A stretch of 64,000 nt of DNA, from the NCBI GenBank assembly GCA_047495785.1, contig JBLDXI010000031.1, positions 1,302,001 to 1,366,000 of the forward strand, written 5' to 3'. The DNA comes from Lepidodermella squamata (Eukaryota > Gastrotricha). The notes beneath the pieces are model-generated. The model saw nothing but the letters and a program-made list of their open reading frames with translations, had not been told where the DNA came from and did not search any database. Positions 22,701-35,362 of this stretch are shown here, piece by piece; position 1 is the stretch's first letter, and each line of letters opens with the position of its first letter. The translations under genes and the position numbers were made by a program.

Positions 22701-25090
22701 GCAATGAGAAGCAGAAGCTAATTATCACTCAGAGCAAGGTGCCACCGTTGGTTCCAGCGCCTGGAGGCCAGAAAATCGACGTTGTACAGGTGAGAAACAA
22801 TTCAAAATTCTGGAATATTTTAATACAATTTTAATTTCAAATATTTCAAAGAATTTTCATTTTTTTTTAATTTTTCAATTACTTTTTTAAAATTTAATAA
22901 AATTTTCAATTTTTTTATTTCCAATGATTTTTCTTGATAATTCTGTTACTTGAAAGGTGTCTAACGCTAATGGGACGAAGTTGGCTGTAGCTACCCAAGC
23001 AGCGCCCAGTGACACCAAGCACCTGCACCCTGTTGAGCAGACGAAACAGGGCGAGTTGGAGGAGGCGAAAGATTTGCCCCTCAAATCGCAGGTCAAAGTA
23101 TTCATCAACAAGTCATCGCTCAATGCGGCCGCCAACACCAATAACAGCAACGACTCATCGACGTCATCGTCGCCCTCTGTCACGCACCCTAACAACCAGG
23201 GTGTCCAGAGCATTGTTATCAACAGCAAAAAGGGCAAATCGCTGTCGACTGTTGCCGAATTAGCTGGAGGCGGTGGGGGTGGCGCGGATGGGCGGAGTTC
23301 GATCAGCAAAGACGCATCACCGGTGCCTTCTAAACCAGTCGTTAAAAAGTTTGTTTCTGATAAATAGCGATGCCCCTGTTAGCTTGAAATTCGATTAAAT
23401 TTTGTAAAGAAAATTTCCCAATAGTGCTGTTTTATATTTTTTTGGAATTTGTCAATATTTCAAGCGATCGATTATCGATTATCGGTTATCGGTTCCTGTA
23501 ATTCGGTAAAAATGATTGAACGCCGGGGCGATTTTCACGAATTATTCATGGAACATCGAACTTGACAAAAATCTCAGTAATATCGATTATCGATTATCGA
23601 TCTATATCCAATCAATCAATAATAAATATTAAAAATATTGTTGCCTGGTGTTTCAAGTTGCGAAGTTGGAAAAATATTCATCAGCTCAAAAAATGTCCTC
23701 TTTTTCTCGAAAATCGATAAAACTCTTTGGTTGAAAGCTGAATACTGAGAGATTCCCTCTAAAATTTCGTATCACTTGGCATTTTACCTGATTTGTATTT
23801 TTGCCTATCAGGTCATTAATGGATCTTGTCGAAGCTGAAATAGCGCCCGAAGCCAAGCTTGATAAGCACCACAGCAATGCGTCACCCGTACAGGGTGCCG
23901 CGACTGGGTCACGCTACTCGCTGCCGCAGGAGTCTTACGAAGAGGCCAAGGCGCTCATCCTGCAAAGCCTGCACCAGCGCCAGCAAACGAAACGGCACAA
24001 CAGTTTGATCTGGAAAAAGTTCTACAACCACAACGAGTCGGTGCCGCATGATGGTCATAACAGCAAGGAGCCGGTTAGCGGGTCGCCCCAACCGCATCGG
24101 GAGAGCAAGAAGCGATCGGAAGCTGCTCCGGTCACCCTGTCGATTGCCGAGTCGAGCGGGGCGCCGGCTGGTGGCCAATCTATGGCGTCGATGGCGCTGT
24201 TTAAGGAGCTATTTTCGACCGATGTTGGCACAGGGAAGGCCGCTAATTTAGGCGGACGGCGGAGCAAAGAACTCGTACTGGACGTTTACAAAAAGGTTTG
24301 TCCCAAAATGTCCCAAATTTCACACCAAGTCCGAAATAATCAAGCTTGCTAAAAATTTGACGACATTTCAATTTGAGCGTTTGAGAAAATGAACATTTCT
24401 TTCGAGCGTGAAAAGTAGAATTTTGAAAATTCCAAAAAAATGAAAAACTTCGCAATTAAAAGTTTTTTCAAAGTCGGATTTTCGAAAATGTTCCAAATGT
24501 TCGAGCTCCAGAAATGTCTCAAAAAATCCAATAAAATTTCGAATTTGAGTGAATTTCAAAAAAAATTAAATTTAAATTTCAAAATAATTATTAAAATTAT
24601 TAAAATTATTAAAATTATTTAATTTTTTCAGCCATTGGGGAAGTACAACGACCGGCAGTCGTTGCCGAAAATTCAAGAAAATCTGTCGTGGCTGACGGGC
24701 GGTTCTACGACGACGCAGGCCGGAACTTCGCACCACATCAGCGGCGCTGGCTCGCCGTCCCACCACCACTTTGTCATCGCTAGCGACCACGCCTCGCCGG
24801 CCGGATCGCTCTCGCCGCAGTTCGGCACTGGTGCTGGTGCCGGCGTCTCGAATCGCAAGTCCAGTAATCACCTTGTGCATATACCAGCTTCTGTCGCCGA
24901 GGTAAGCAATTATAGCTAATAAATAAAAAAATTATTTATTAACTAATTATCGAAAAATAAATTAATTAAGAATTTAGTAAAAAATCAGATTACATTTTTT
25001 AATTAATTAAATTCGAAAAATATTTTATTAACTAATTTATAATCCCAATTTTTTTTTGTTTAGAAGTCCGAAAAGTCGAATGTAAAGTGA
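16770..25090 (+). CDS. MOK-type (MAPK/MAK/MRK overlapping) protein kinase with long N-terminal extension
   Basis: Ten exons join exactly in phase: 16770-17442, 18609-18723, 18786-18875, 21689-21759, 21940-22276, 22399-22789, 22957-23348, 23812-24295, 24632-24901 and 25064-25090, giving 949 residues. A 224-residue Asn/Ser/His/Ala-rich region precedes the kinase. The kinase shows GSGTFSEV (233-240), catalytic Lys255, HRD (349-351), DFG (377-379), the TEY activation-loop motif (391-393) and [19 protein letters not shown], a strong match to MOK. MOK/MAK-type kinases act at cilia and in growth control. The C-terminal half is low-complexity with SLPKIQENL-type motifs. Reading through the exon 7 donor meets a stop at 23365, giving a possible shorter isoform. 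AATAAA is at 25437-25442. Intron 3 contains an antisense homeobox gene. The start in the low-complexity exon is the least certain point. Confidence 0.88.
18905..20571 (-). CDS. BarH-like homeodomain transcription factor, nested in the MOK intron
   Basis: Two exons, 20571-20084 and 19454-18905, join in phase (donor GTTCGT, acceptor AAATAG) for 345 residues. The N-terminus [13 protein letters not shown] resembles the FIL repression motif of Bar-class proteins. Poly-Gln (about 26-34), Ser-rich and His-Gly runs follow. The homeodomain (about 132-191) opens [16 protein letters not shown] and ends with helix 3 [17 protein letters not shown]. Thr at homeodomain position 47 with WYQNRR is the Bar-class signature. 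The rest has a Cys/His-bearing stretch and an Asp/Glu-rich acidic tail. The gene lies wholly inside MOK intron 3 on the opposite strand. Bar proteins specify sensory neurons and other cell fates. BarH is the best fit; another NKL-class assignment is possible. Confidence 0.85.
20572..21688. promoter_or_regulatory. Upstream region of the BarH-like gene within the MOK intron
   Basis: This is the 5' flank of the antisense homeobox gene and the remainder of the MOK intron. It contains alternating CG tracts at about 20959-20976 and 21155-21168 and many CGCG words, in contrast to the AT-rich intron elsewhere. No supported reading frame is present. Its position suggests the homeobox promoter; specific sites were not identified. 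Confidence 0.35.
24588..24621. repeat. AT microsatellite (9-bp unit) in MOK intron 8
   Basis: Four near-perfect AAAATTATT-type units run in tandem directly before the polypyrimidine tract and acceptor at 24631. Confidence 0.75.
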
Positions 25091-25566
25091 AATAGCGAAA
25101 CGAGCCACGTAATTATAACTTCCTACTCAACCCGATTTCACACCTGTCACATGTTTCGGCCCGGTTTCCGTCCGATATATTTTTCTATTTTTCGATAACA
25201 TAGAAAGACTCAGTATCTGTGATTCATTCGCTAATAGTGCCGGTTATAAGCTTGTTTTCTCGAAAAAACTCGGTATAATATTGATATGAACATTTTTTTG
25301 TAATTTTTATTGCTTCCAATAATTAACTGACTGGTTATACCGTAAACTGCTTGTAAATAATTTGATGCATTTTCGCCTGAAACTATGACGGTTATTCGAG
25401 CGAGAGTCGATACATTCTACATTTCGAAATTTTTATAATAAATCATGAAAATTGATAAAAATCTCAAAATGATATGACAGCTCTAAACACGGTAAGAATT
25501 AACAAAAAACTGTCCATAGTCTGAGAAAAAAATGTTTTAAAAATGTTCCAATAGTTTTTGAATTAT
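25091..25566. other. Convergent 3' flanks of MOK and the discoidin gene
   Basis: This is the 3' UTR space between two convergent genes. An AATAAA at 25437-25442 fits the end of the MOK transcript. No coding content was seen. Confidence 0.5.
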
Positions 25567-28500
25567 TCAAGTGCAATCGTTCCAGTTACTTCCAGATCCC
25601 CACATGTAGATCAAATTATTCAAAGTATTTGAAGTGAACGAAGATCCATAGACCACGCCTTGGTTATTGATAGAAATATATTTTTGTAACGTAGTCATAT
25701 CCAACCCGTATAGGCCATAATTCGTATCAGCAGTAGCCGTGCATTGTGAGTCAGTGTAGGGCAAGGCAGTTGGGAAAAGAGTCGACTCGCCAATCAGGTC
25801 CATTCCTGAACCTTCATCCGCATCAGTCCAGGTAAAGCCGTTGTCGTAGCTTATCGCGAAGACGCCGGTTGGGCGAAGCCCGACTAGAGCCTGGGCAGCT
25901 GCGTCCCAGGCTAATATCGCTGAAACTGGGGTCGATTCCCAATTCGCGAGGGCCCATTCGTATTTCACGCAGAGAGCATACTCACTGGAAAAACGGGAAA
26001 AAAATAAAGGTAAAAATTTGAAAAAATTCAAAAAATTACAAAATAATCCGAGGTGCAAAAAATACTTCGACATGATTCAAATTTTTTTTATGAAATCGCC
26101 CACGCGTAACCATTGAGTCCAAAAATTATCAAAAACTCGGTTTAATGGAATATTTTTCACCTACTGTCTTCAACTGCCTTCAAAATCGTTCAAGCGTGAC
26201 AATATTATGTAAAATCATTCAAGCGTGACCATAATTTTTGATTGATGAGAAATTCAAATCCCAACTATCAACTAATTCTAATTCGACTTGGAATTTTTTG
26301 TAATCAGCGAAGCGTGATGAGCTTACCCCAATTCGCCTTCGGAGCACAGGAACAGCGTCTGGGTATCCTCGACCCAGATGTAGGCCCGGTTGTAGTAGCC
26401 AGGTGGCGTATTCGGTGCTCCCGGGCTATCGATCACCAAGAAATCGGTCACGCATCGCTGGTCACGAACCGATGACGCACATCCGCGCAATTCAACCCGC
26501 AACGGCATGAACGGTGTAGTCGCAGACGCACTACCCTGCTTCGGGATAATCTTCACAAAAGCCGCGCCTGAGATTTCCGGAACCAGGATCAGCGACGATA
26601 TCTCATTAGCTGTACGTGATGCAGACCACGGTATTGTAAGGGTGCTGTTACCGTCATCAGGTACGTAATCCACCCAACGCGCTCCGTCAGCCGAGTACTG
26701 CACGATGACTTGCGTGACGTATTGCGTTGCATCCCCGCTATCCCCCTGGAAGTCTATCGCCGATATTGTTGCGATAGATCCGATACTTATCAATAGGAAC
26801 TCGTTCGTGAAGAAGGGATCTCCCCGAGGAAACGGCATCCAAGGTTGGGTGGCCTCCCCTAACCTCCCAGGCTTCGCGCCATTAGCCACCCACAAATCCC
26901 TGCCCTGAAACTTGCTTAGAGTCGAAGAAGCGTATATCATGCAGTCAGTTATCTTCGCAGGGTCAGTCATCCCCAACGGACCGCTGCATTTCGGTGGTTT
27001 GAATGTGAACATTCCCATCGGCCCATCCATAGTGAAGTAGGTGGTAGTCATTAAATCTTCAGTTATCGCCACAGGAGCGCCGAAGTTTTGATACACGTCA
27101 TTCATCAACTCCTTATAGACAGCTCTAGCTTCGAGGGTGGACATAACATCAACCTGGGACATGTCGATAATCGCCCCATTTGTTGCTAACGGGTCGAAAA
27201 CGAATGATAGGTTGAAAGTTGCGGTATCTTCCATCAAAACCGCCATTAGGACTAGATCAATACTCTCACCGGGAGTTTGGATCAACTGAGGGGGGTAACT
27301 TGTTCCAGTTATCGAGTTGACCGAAGCCGTGAACATGTAGGGTGGCACGAAGAAGCGAAATCTGACTAGGTAAGCATGAGCTCTTGATGCAGGTGTGTGG
27401 GAAACGGATCCGCAGATGAAATACGTGACCTCCGACCCGACTTGAACCTCCGACTGAGTTGCTGTCCACTGGAATGTCAAATTAGGCAGTTCGATCCCAT
27501 CGACAGTCAACGGCGGCATTGCTGCATTGATTTGAGCGACATTTGCCGAGTTGTTGTAGGTCAAAGTCACATTAAACGGCCGAGATACGCCTTGAACGTT
27601 CCAGAAATGGTCGGTATGCCGAACTTTCAGCTCAACCACAACCTTATTATCATCCCAGGCCTGCAGGTAGTCGTAATAGTCCGGCAATCTCGTCCAACTA
27701 GCTGAGTTGACGATTGTTAGATTAAGCGAGCCTGAGTCGTTCTGAGGGGTGTTGAAGTATGAGCTGCCATTGTAACCGATAGTCGAGGCAATCAAAATAT
27801 TTTTGCCTTTCGATAAAATTCTCATCGATTCAACAACGCCGTAGGCTTGTCTATCGATCGGCTCAACAGGAAAAGAGACATTCAACGTGTAAAAGTCGGC
27901 CGAATTTGGCGGAACATCGATCGATACGTTGAAGGTCGTCATTTTACTTTTGTGGATGTAATCTACGCCATTCGTCTGCCCCATCAGCGTTAGATTTACG
28001 AGACTAGGGACTAGCATCGACGTTTCAGCTGCATCTGACACTGGGGTGATCATGCTTGCTGTGTCTGTGAAAGTTTGTACACTATCGATTACGGAAATCG
28101 ATGCGTCCAAGTTGATGGTACTGCCAGTTGTTAGCGGGCTAGTCGACGGAGTGCTGTTAGCTAAATCGAACAAGGTGGGCAGGGTTATGCCGATTTCAAC
28201 GGAAAAGACGTCGTCCAAAGGTGACTTCGAATCAATTCGCTGCGCATTAGCTAAAGTATCGATCGTCAAATCCCATTTTGTGTTAGTCACAGTGTCGGTT
28301 GAGGTTGGGACGCTGCTGTAGGCGGAGTTATTGACGAAAGGGACGTTTATCCCTGGGTTGACAACGAGTACTGAGGCGATAGATGCGCCGCTATTGACAG
28401 CGAAGGAGAAGGTGTATTTTCCGACTGAATTCGGCAGTGTAGTAATATTCAGCAGATAAATAGCGCCCAAGCCACGTGCGATTGTAGTATCAGAGGTTTG

Positions 28501-31500
28501 TTTAGTAAGAGTGTAGTTGGGCATTGAAATCTGGAAAAACGAATTCACAAGTGAGACCAATTTTAGAGAGGCAAAGGTAACGCAAAAAAGGAACCCTCGA
28601 CCCACCCAAAATTTGAGCTTTTCGGCTATTTTTGAGCATATGCGGTCTATGTTTTCTCTATATATTGAGCCACCCCTAACTTAAAGCTAGATAAAACATT
28701 AAGAGACATTGTCATGAGTATAATATTCCAAAAGCCCAATCAAACTCGGATCAAAGGTAGTTCAATGCAAGTTCGTGCCAGATTTGATCAAAACGAGATC
28801 AAGTTTGATGAAAGCAAGCTCATAGCAAGATCAATTTAAGATCAAAACAAGATCAAACTCGGGTCATCTAGATTTTCATGGAAAGCTTGAATTTGCAAGT
28901 AAAACTCACAAAGGTGTATGGATCTGTTATTGCAGTCAGTTGTGGAATATCAAATGTCCAGCTAAACGGCATAGTCGTCATGTTGACGTAGAACTGTAGC
29001 GTCGAGCCATTTGCCACACTGGTCGTCGGTAATAAGGAAACAGATACAGTGCCAAGGTTAATATAAACCGAATCGTTCAAGTTGACATTAGTCATGCGGC
29101 CCCATACGTAGTTACCGTAGTTCTGTGCGATTCTCGATCCGTTATTTCGAGTGTAACGAACGGGTAAATTCGGGTCGGTGAAGGTAGCTTGCGGGGCTAT
29201 GTGAGCGACTGCCATGTTTGATAGGTCGGATTTCCGAAACGAAACTTCAAGGGTTGATAAAGCGTTAAAGCCTGGTGGGATAACTGCGCTAACGTTGAAA
29301 GTAGCGACTCCACCTCTCAATAAAACAGTTGGCGTCAATGGAGCTGTAGACATCATAGCTGTTGGCAAAGGATAAGCGTGGGTGTACTCAACCTCTGCTC
29401 CGGCCATGAAAGTCCCACGAACGGTTCCAAGAGCTAAATCCTCGTAGGAATTACAGTAAATTGCATCTCGAGTCATAGATATATTGACTTGAAAAGCGGA
29501 TTGGTTAGTCATCGGGAGTTTGTCGAAGAAATATGACGTGTAGAAAACAACTCTCAACTGCAACGTGCTGTAACCTAGGCCGGTCCAATCACGACTTGTC
29601 ACATGGGAAAACGAGACTGAGAGAGAACTTCCGTCAAAATTACTGATCGGAGGATCAGGCTGTGCGATAGACAGACCCGTATTCCAGCCCCATGTTTCGA
29701 TGCGGTCGATATTGTAGTAAGGCCTGCTGTCGGGGGCTAAATCTGAATTAGCCGTGACAACAAAGTTCCGGAGAGTTAACCCGGGCGGAATCATCATAGT
29801 CAGAATAACACTCTCCCCACCCCAAGGATAAACATTGTCTATGGTCTCATAAGCAGTGTAACTGATCGCCGCAAAGTCATTTTCGTCAATGCAATCAACA
29901 ACCTCGATCGGTAAAGGGTCTGAGATCCACGACGGACCGGGATAATTCGATGATACAGAGATCGATGTATTCCCCGGCGCTATGCTAGCTGGTCCTATCA
30001 AAATGAAGGTGAAGTTGAAGTAGGACTTTTTGATCGAAGGCCCAGGTCCGCCTCTGATTTGCGAGGTCAGAACCACAGTATCAACTTTGGCGGTTGGAGT
30101 AGCTGTAACATTAGTCCCATTATAAGATGACCAGGCTGCCGAAGACGTTGTAAGGATGGGATCCCCGTTAATTGAAGCTAAGGCGAATTCGTAACCAGAA
30201 GGTAGGCTGATGATTAGGTCGAAACTTCCAGAATAGCCATTAATCACGTCAATAGCTACTGTCACGTCGATACCGCTATTTTTCTGAACCCTACCCCAAC
30301 CCCCTGGTAGCAGAGCTGTGAAATCGATAGGGCCGGTGAACGTATTTTTATCCCGAACTATAAAATTATCGTTGAAGGTCACGAAATATTCTGTATTCAA
30401 GACTTCAACGCAGATTGTAATCGAATAGTTGTTGTTTGTCACAATTTTCGGGTAGATGGAGAACTGCACGGAATATGTGATGAACCCCGAGTCGGAGTCA
30501 AGGGGCACCCAGTATTCGCCGTTCATAACTTCGATCAAATCCGTCTGAAGGAAAGTTGAAGCTGGATTCGCCATAACACCGCCGTAATTTCCGAGCAAAC
30601 TATCGTTGAACGAACTGCTTGAAGTCACTGGAATGATTCGAGTCACGTAAATTCCTGATTCGTTAAATGGGGCCGGAACTGTTGCTGAAATTCGATAATC
30701 AACCGCCGCATCGAGAAGATTAGTCATGTTCACGATATATGCAATATTTGTGCCTGCCTCAGGATCTGAAGAATGCGCCGGTGTGATTTGAACCACCGGA
30801 TCGTCATCCATTGACCAATCGGAGAGGATATACATGACCGGCGCATTTGCAGTTGGCCTCATCACGTCGTTCACGTAATAATTTGCTGTTATTTGGTATA
30901 CAGTTCCGTTCTCCAAACTGCTCGAGTTTAGAGTTATTGTATCGAAAGTGAATAGGAAAATGTTATCAGTTTCATCCGTATCGGCTGACAGGGTATTCAT
31001 TACGGTTCCCAAGTCGTAGAAAATGCTATCAATATACTGATCGTTGTTGTCCGAATACAGAATAGGAGTCCGTTGAGTTGAGCTTTGGTTTATGTTAGTT
31101 CCAACAAATATGTCTTGAATGTTTCGAATCGAAAAACCTCGAGCCATGGTGTTAACGAATATTTGAATTTTAACGGTTGTTGGAGCGGTTGTAATTGCTG
31201 GTACACTCAGGTTCACCTTTATCGTGTTAACTTCGCCGACTCGAACTGACGTTAGCGTTGTGTATATCGAGCAGAAGAAAGCGGTGAACGGTACCTTGAA
31301 AATGAATTCATTTGAGACAAGGAAGAAATAACCAATGGCAGCTTACCGCTCTCTCTTCTCGGATAAGGGTCTTCGTCAAATCTTCATCTGCGTTCAATCC
31401 AAATGATTTCCGCAAAGCTTGAGACTTTTCAAAGGGATAATCGGAGATTCTCGAGCCAGCAAGAAAAGGATCTTCACTAAACGTTTGGGCGATGAAGCAG

Positions 31501-31535
31501 GCTGCTCCTAGAGCTAGAATTTTCTTTATCATCAT
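25567..31535 (-). CDS. Giant secreted discoidin-domain protein A (paralog of the gene at 38-44 kb)
   Basis: Four exons, 31535-31347, 31294-28910, 28530-26327 and 25984-25567, join in phase for 1731 residues. A signal peptide ([20 protein letters not shown]) leads to a short linker, then about 1300 residues of repeated beta-rich modules with many N-glycosylation sequons, without recognisable Pfam-type repeats. A discoidin (F5/8 type C) domain follows at about 1380-1545 (LSKFQGRD, PGRLGEATQPWMPFPRGDPFFTNEFLLISIG in part, then VQYSADGARWVDY and VKIIPKQ). The C-terminal region carries an Asp-box, SYDNGFTW (about 1638). No transmembrane segment ends it. A secreted adhesion or matrix role is inferred. 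The paralog shares two intron positions and the whole domain order. An upstream in-frame Met 12 codons earlier is a less likely start. Confidence 0.82.
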
Positions 31536-32161
31536 CTTTGCATTATGAAATAGTGTATGGTAATCAGGCAAATTTCTGATGTGGCTTGGCGGGAAGGCCA
31601 GGAAATCAATACTACACAGGAAAAATTAATTACGCCGCTGTTTTCGCAGCTCCACAGGATAAGTGACAGCTTTGTTAACCAAGTATCTCCTGGCGACTGT
31701 TGAAGCAAACAGTTTTTTGAAATCAATAGTGGCGTCTGGGAAAAGGAGCATGGCCGACGTTGGTTGGCAGGGTGTTTTAATTCGTTTGGAGCTTCACATT
31801 TGCTTCTCAGTCATAGTTAGATGAGTTGGTTATTATTTTTCTTATTTCATGATCGATCGATCTGATTCGTTCGCGCATTTTGTGACCCCGGCACCCGCCG
31901 GCTCGTTGCATAGAGCCTGATCAACATACATGCTGGGATTACTATAACTATAATAGCCGGCTATTTTTAGAATGATATTTTCATAACACAGTTTTTAAAG
32001 TAGAATAAAACCATCTGTAAAATGCGTAATCAGTTATAAGAATAGGTGTATAAAATTCTCCTTATATGCCCAGTGGGATGATGTTTTTCCTGATGGTGGG
32101 TGGTTTCTTTTTTCTTTTCTCCACTTTATTCTTCGTCAACAGTTGAGAATAAAAGTTCAGG
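31536..32161. other. Region between discoidin gene A and the receptor 3' end
   Basis: This is the 5' flank of discoidin gene A and the 3' flank of the receptor gene. A reverse-strand AATAAA (TTTATT at 32125-32130) lies 32 bases past the receptor stop at 32162, which supports the receptor's third exon. No other gene was seen. Confidence 0.5.
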
Positions 32162-34639
32162 CTATCCAGGCGCTGCCATTCTTGCTGCTTGCTTCGCGAT
32201 TCGCCGAATGCCGCGTTTCAGATTACATCCACTCCTCCGCGGCTAAAAATTACAAAAATCATTATGCCACTAATAAAGACCTGTATTAAAATATTACTCG
32301 CGCAACTATAAAGCTACAGCATGCAATGGCACAACCGAACAACGCTATGCCAGCTATAGCGGTCTGAACATGGGCAGGATTTTGCTGGTTGACGGTGATC
32401 AAAACACCGGAAAATAGCAGCAGCAACTCGCAATAAACAATCTTGGCTAGAATTGACGAATTGGAGCTCCTTCGCTTCTTTTGTAATTAGAAAAATATCA
32501 GGTACATCAAGAGTATATCTCTGAGCTTACGGAAGTCAGGTGGAAAGCTAGCCAACTCAGCCGAATAACAGCCAACATTTGCAAAGACACATACGAAGCG
32601 AATAGTCCTGTTATATCCTGTCGATCAAGTAGTAGAAAGCACTCTTCAATGTAGGGCTGAAATGCGACTCCCGGATTAGATTGAGAAGCTACGGCTGGCA
32701 GTTCAATCGAACGTTTCGAAAAAGGTGATAAAGAGGCTATGGATGTTACGAGGCCAAGAGACCATGCGAGAAAGCCTACACAGAAGGGCAACCTCAACTT
32801 GGAGGCTGCATTAAATCGATTTTGAACAAGCCAAATTTGAGAAGCCAAGGTTAAACTAGAACCAGTTGCCAGGAGGAACATTGATGCTAGGCAATGCGTA
32901 ATTACGGATGATTCAGATGAATGAGGCCATGCTAACACGTGGCCCATTGCTGATACGATCCCGAGAAGAAGACCTAATTTTGACTTCTCGAACCCGAATT
33001 TCACAATGGAACCAACGAATAGCCCTAGTGCTACTAGAATTTCGAGCCCTGCCAAAGTGATTACGGTTACATAGATCTCTTGCCGAATTGGAGGTAGCTT
33101 AATAGAGGTTACCTTTACAGTGTCACGGGGTGGTTGGCCATCAACTGTACCCCATCTCATTCTCTCTCGGTATAAAGTCATTGGTCCATCGGGATTGTTA
33201 GATTTGAACAAAGCGATGACCACTTGCTTGAATTCGCCGCTATTATTCGTACGATGCACCTGGGTGAAAGTTATAGGTGTGAAACCCAGCGTGTTAGCTT
33301 TAGCTGTTTTTTCGAAGTGATACTCGCCCTTGAATCCAACAACTTTCATCCCATAAATTACAGATTCAATAAGCTCAATAAATTTCGAGCCGTTTTGCTG
33401 GAACCTCGAGCCTGTTGTAGTCCAATCTGATAAAGATTTACCCGTTTCTTTCAGCTTAGCCTCCGTAGCATTGAGAAGCAGGCCAGTGAATAGCATCTCG
33501 TCATGTGGAATCGTCCGCCAATAACTCCACGCAAAACTTGATCTAGCGTTGATAATTTTAGCTTCCAAGGATTGATCAAATTCGAATGCAGAAATGCCTG
33601 TCGAGTCTACGGCATATTTCTCCCCGATTAAATCTGAGAGACTGACATCACCGTGGAAAATAATGCTTGGAAACACCTCGGTTAGCATCTGATTAGTACA
33701 CCAAGGGAGATTTTTTGGTGGCTCGGCTTTCCCAGGTTCGAAAAGGCTCCAGTAAAAGTAGAGAATAACATAACTAGGTCCAAACATTCTGAATCGATGC
33801 AGCCAGCAAGCAAGAGCGAGAGGAGAGTTTGAATTCGAAATTATAATTCTTGGATCGTAGCTTCTCATTTCAGTCATTGCTGCATCCATTTCATCTGAAT
33901 CCTGCGTCATGTAGTTCACCTTGCCCATCCAAGCTAATGTGACGTTATGTCTATCCAGAAATCTGACAAAATATGGCTCAATCATGTTGAAATAGTCGAG
34001 AATTTCGGAGAAGACTGCTATTCTACGCCAACCCATGCTAACCACGAATTGAGTGATCGCCTCATAAAAAGCATCTCCTCGTTCGCCAAGAGGATATAAG
34101 TTGCTGTAACGAGTCCTCCTGCCGTAGTACAACGCCGGATTGTGCTGGCTTGAAGAAATTCCGATGAAGTTGTAATGGCGAATGACTTCAGCTGCGATTT
34201 GCTGGCCAAACATTTGACACATTGGTAGTAGCACTATTGGCAGATTATTCTCAGCTTCATCACTTGATTGAAGCTTCCTAGTAAGTTTTTCGATTGCCGC
34301 ATAGTCCAAACACTCGTCATCAATGAGTTCAACTTTCAGGTTGTAATCAGGCAGCCAGTTTGGCAATGAGCCAAGTTTTTCTAGGGCTAATTCGAATGAT
34401 TTTGTACCTATAGGACCTATAGGTACAAACGGGCCTCCGTAGTGGATAGATGCTGTAATGCTCAAGTTGGTTCGATTTCGAGTATATTTTCGACTTCGAG
34501 ATTCAACGCACTCTGGCATAGGACTATCAAGACTCACACGCGTGGTCAAATTCACAGTTTCGCATCCAACATCGAAACTAGGGAGAACATAATTCGCTGT
34601 AAACAACAAGAGTAGCAAATTTAAAAGAATTGTTCTCAT
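32162..34639 (-). CDS. GABA-B-like class C G-protein-coupled receptor
   Basis: The model has three exons, 34639-32531, 32477-32298 and 32242-32162, all phase 0, for 789 residues. A signal peptide (MRTILLNLLLLLFTANYV) is followed by a venus-flytrap ligand-binding region of about 480 residues with motifs such as PLGERGDAFYEAI and FVVSMGWRRIAVFSE. There is no cysteine-rich linker, which points to the GABA-B type. Five membrane segments lie in exon 1 and two more in exon 2 (LLLLFSGVLITV; IAGIALFGCAIACCSFIV), making seven. Exon 3 adds a short basic tail (RRSGCNLKRGIRRIAKQ). If it is not used, exon 2 reads on to a stop at 32286. GABA-B receptors couple to Gi/o; the ligand of this divergent member cannot be predicted. 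It lies between two paralogous discoidin genes. Confidence 0.85.
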
Positions 34640-35362
34640 CTTTCAGTGAAGAAAAAAAGACTTCTATGGCTCAGTGAAAAACTCGATGTAATTACGAGTT
34701 CCTGCAGCGATGTGATCATTCAGCGGCTAGCAAATTTTGACTGCGTGACGTCGATTCCGGCGCCCTGCTTCCTCCACGCGTAGAATGAAGTTCTTACTCA
34801 ATTCAAGATCTCAACTTTCACAGCAGTCCTTAGTAGATTTCAGACTCCGCCGCAGACATTTCTAGAATGATAATCAGCGGATTAGACACTGAAAGGCTAT
34901 AACAAATCGATGTTAGCATCGAAAGCATGGCGCGCTAAGTTATTGGAAGATCAGGTGATCAACAGTCGAAATGCTACAACATCGATTGCAGAGCATCAAA
35001 AATTAAATTTCGCATGAAAAAAATTGTAGAATGGAGATGCTTCTCTTGGCATAACTTTTTAAATAATATTGTGCTCTTTTCCCAATCAAATTGCTAAATA
35101 AAAAAGTGAATAAATGAATGAAAAATGATGAGTTGATTCGCGTGTGAGTGGTGCGAGCTGATTCACACGATTAGGAAAGGAGGATTTTAAAAGCACAAAA
35201 TTTACGCATTTTTTTCTAATCGCTTAACCTGTTGTTCCTATTACTGAACTTTCTCAATTAATTTGTGGCGGAATATCCGAGTATCGTTTTTTCTTTTGCA
35301 TATTTGGTAAACCTATTATTATTTTGCTAATCTTTTCGGAGTGATAGGATTCTAGTAATAAA
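34640..35362. promoter_or_regulatory. Divergent promoter interval (receptor and glycosyltransferase)
   Basis: About 720 bases separate the start of the minus-strand receptor from the plus-strand glycosyltransferase, so the interval should hold both promoters. No reading frame or recognisable repeat is supported. Confidence 0.4.

Noticed and set aside
16915-24140. Recurrent CACCCT/AGGGTG hexamers within MOK and homeobox exons
   Set aside because: They resemble the ends of the TA hairpin element, but they are single words in coding DNA without paired arms or TA duplications; a count against expectation was not possible.
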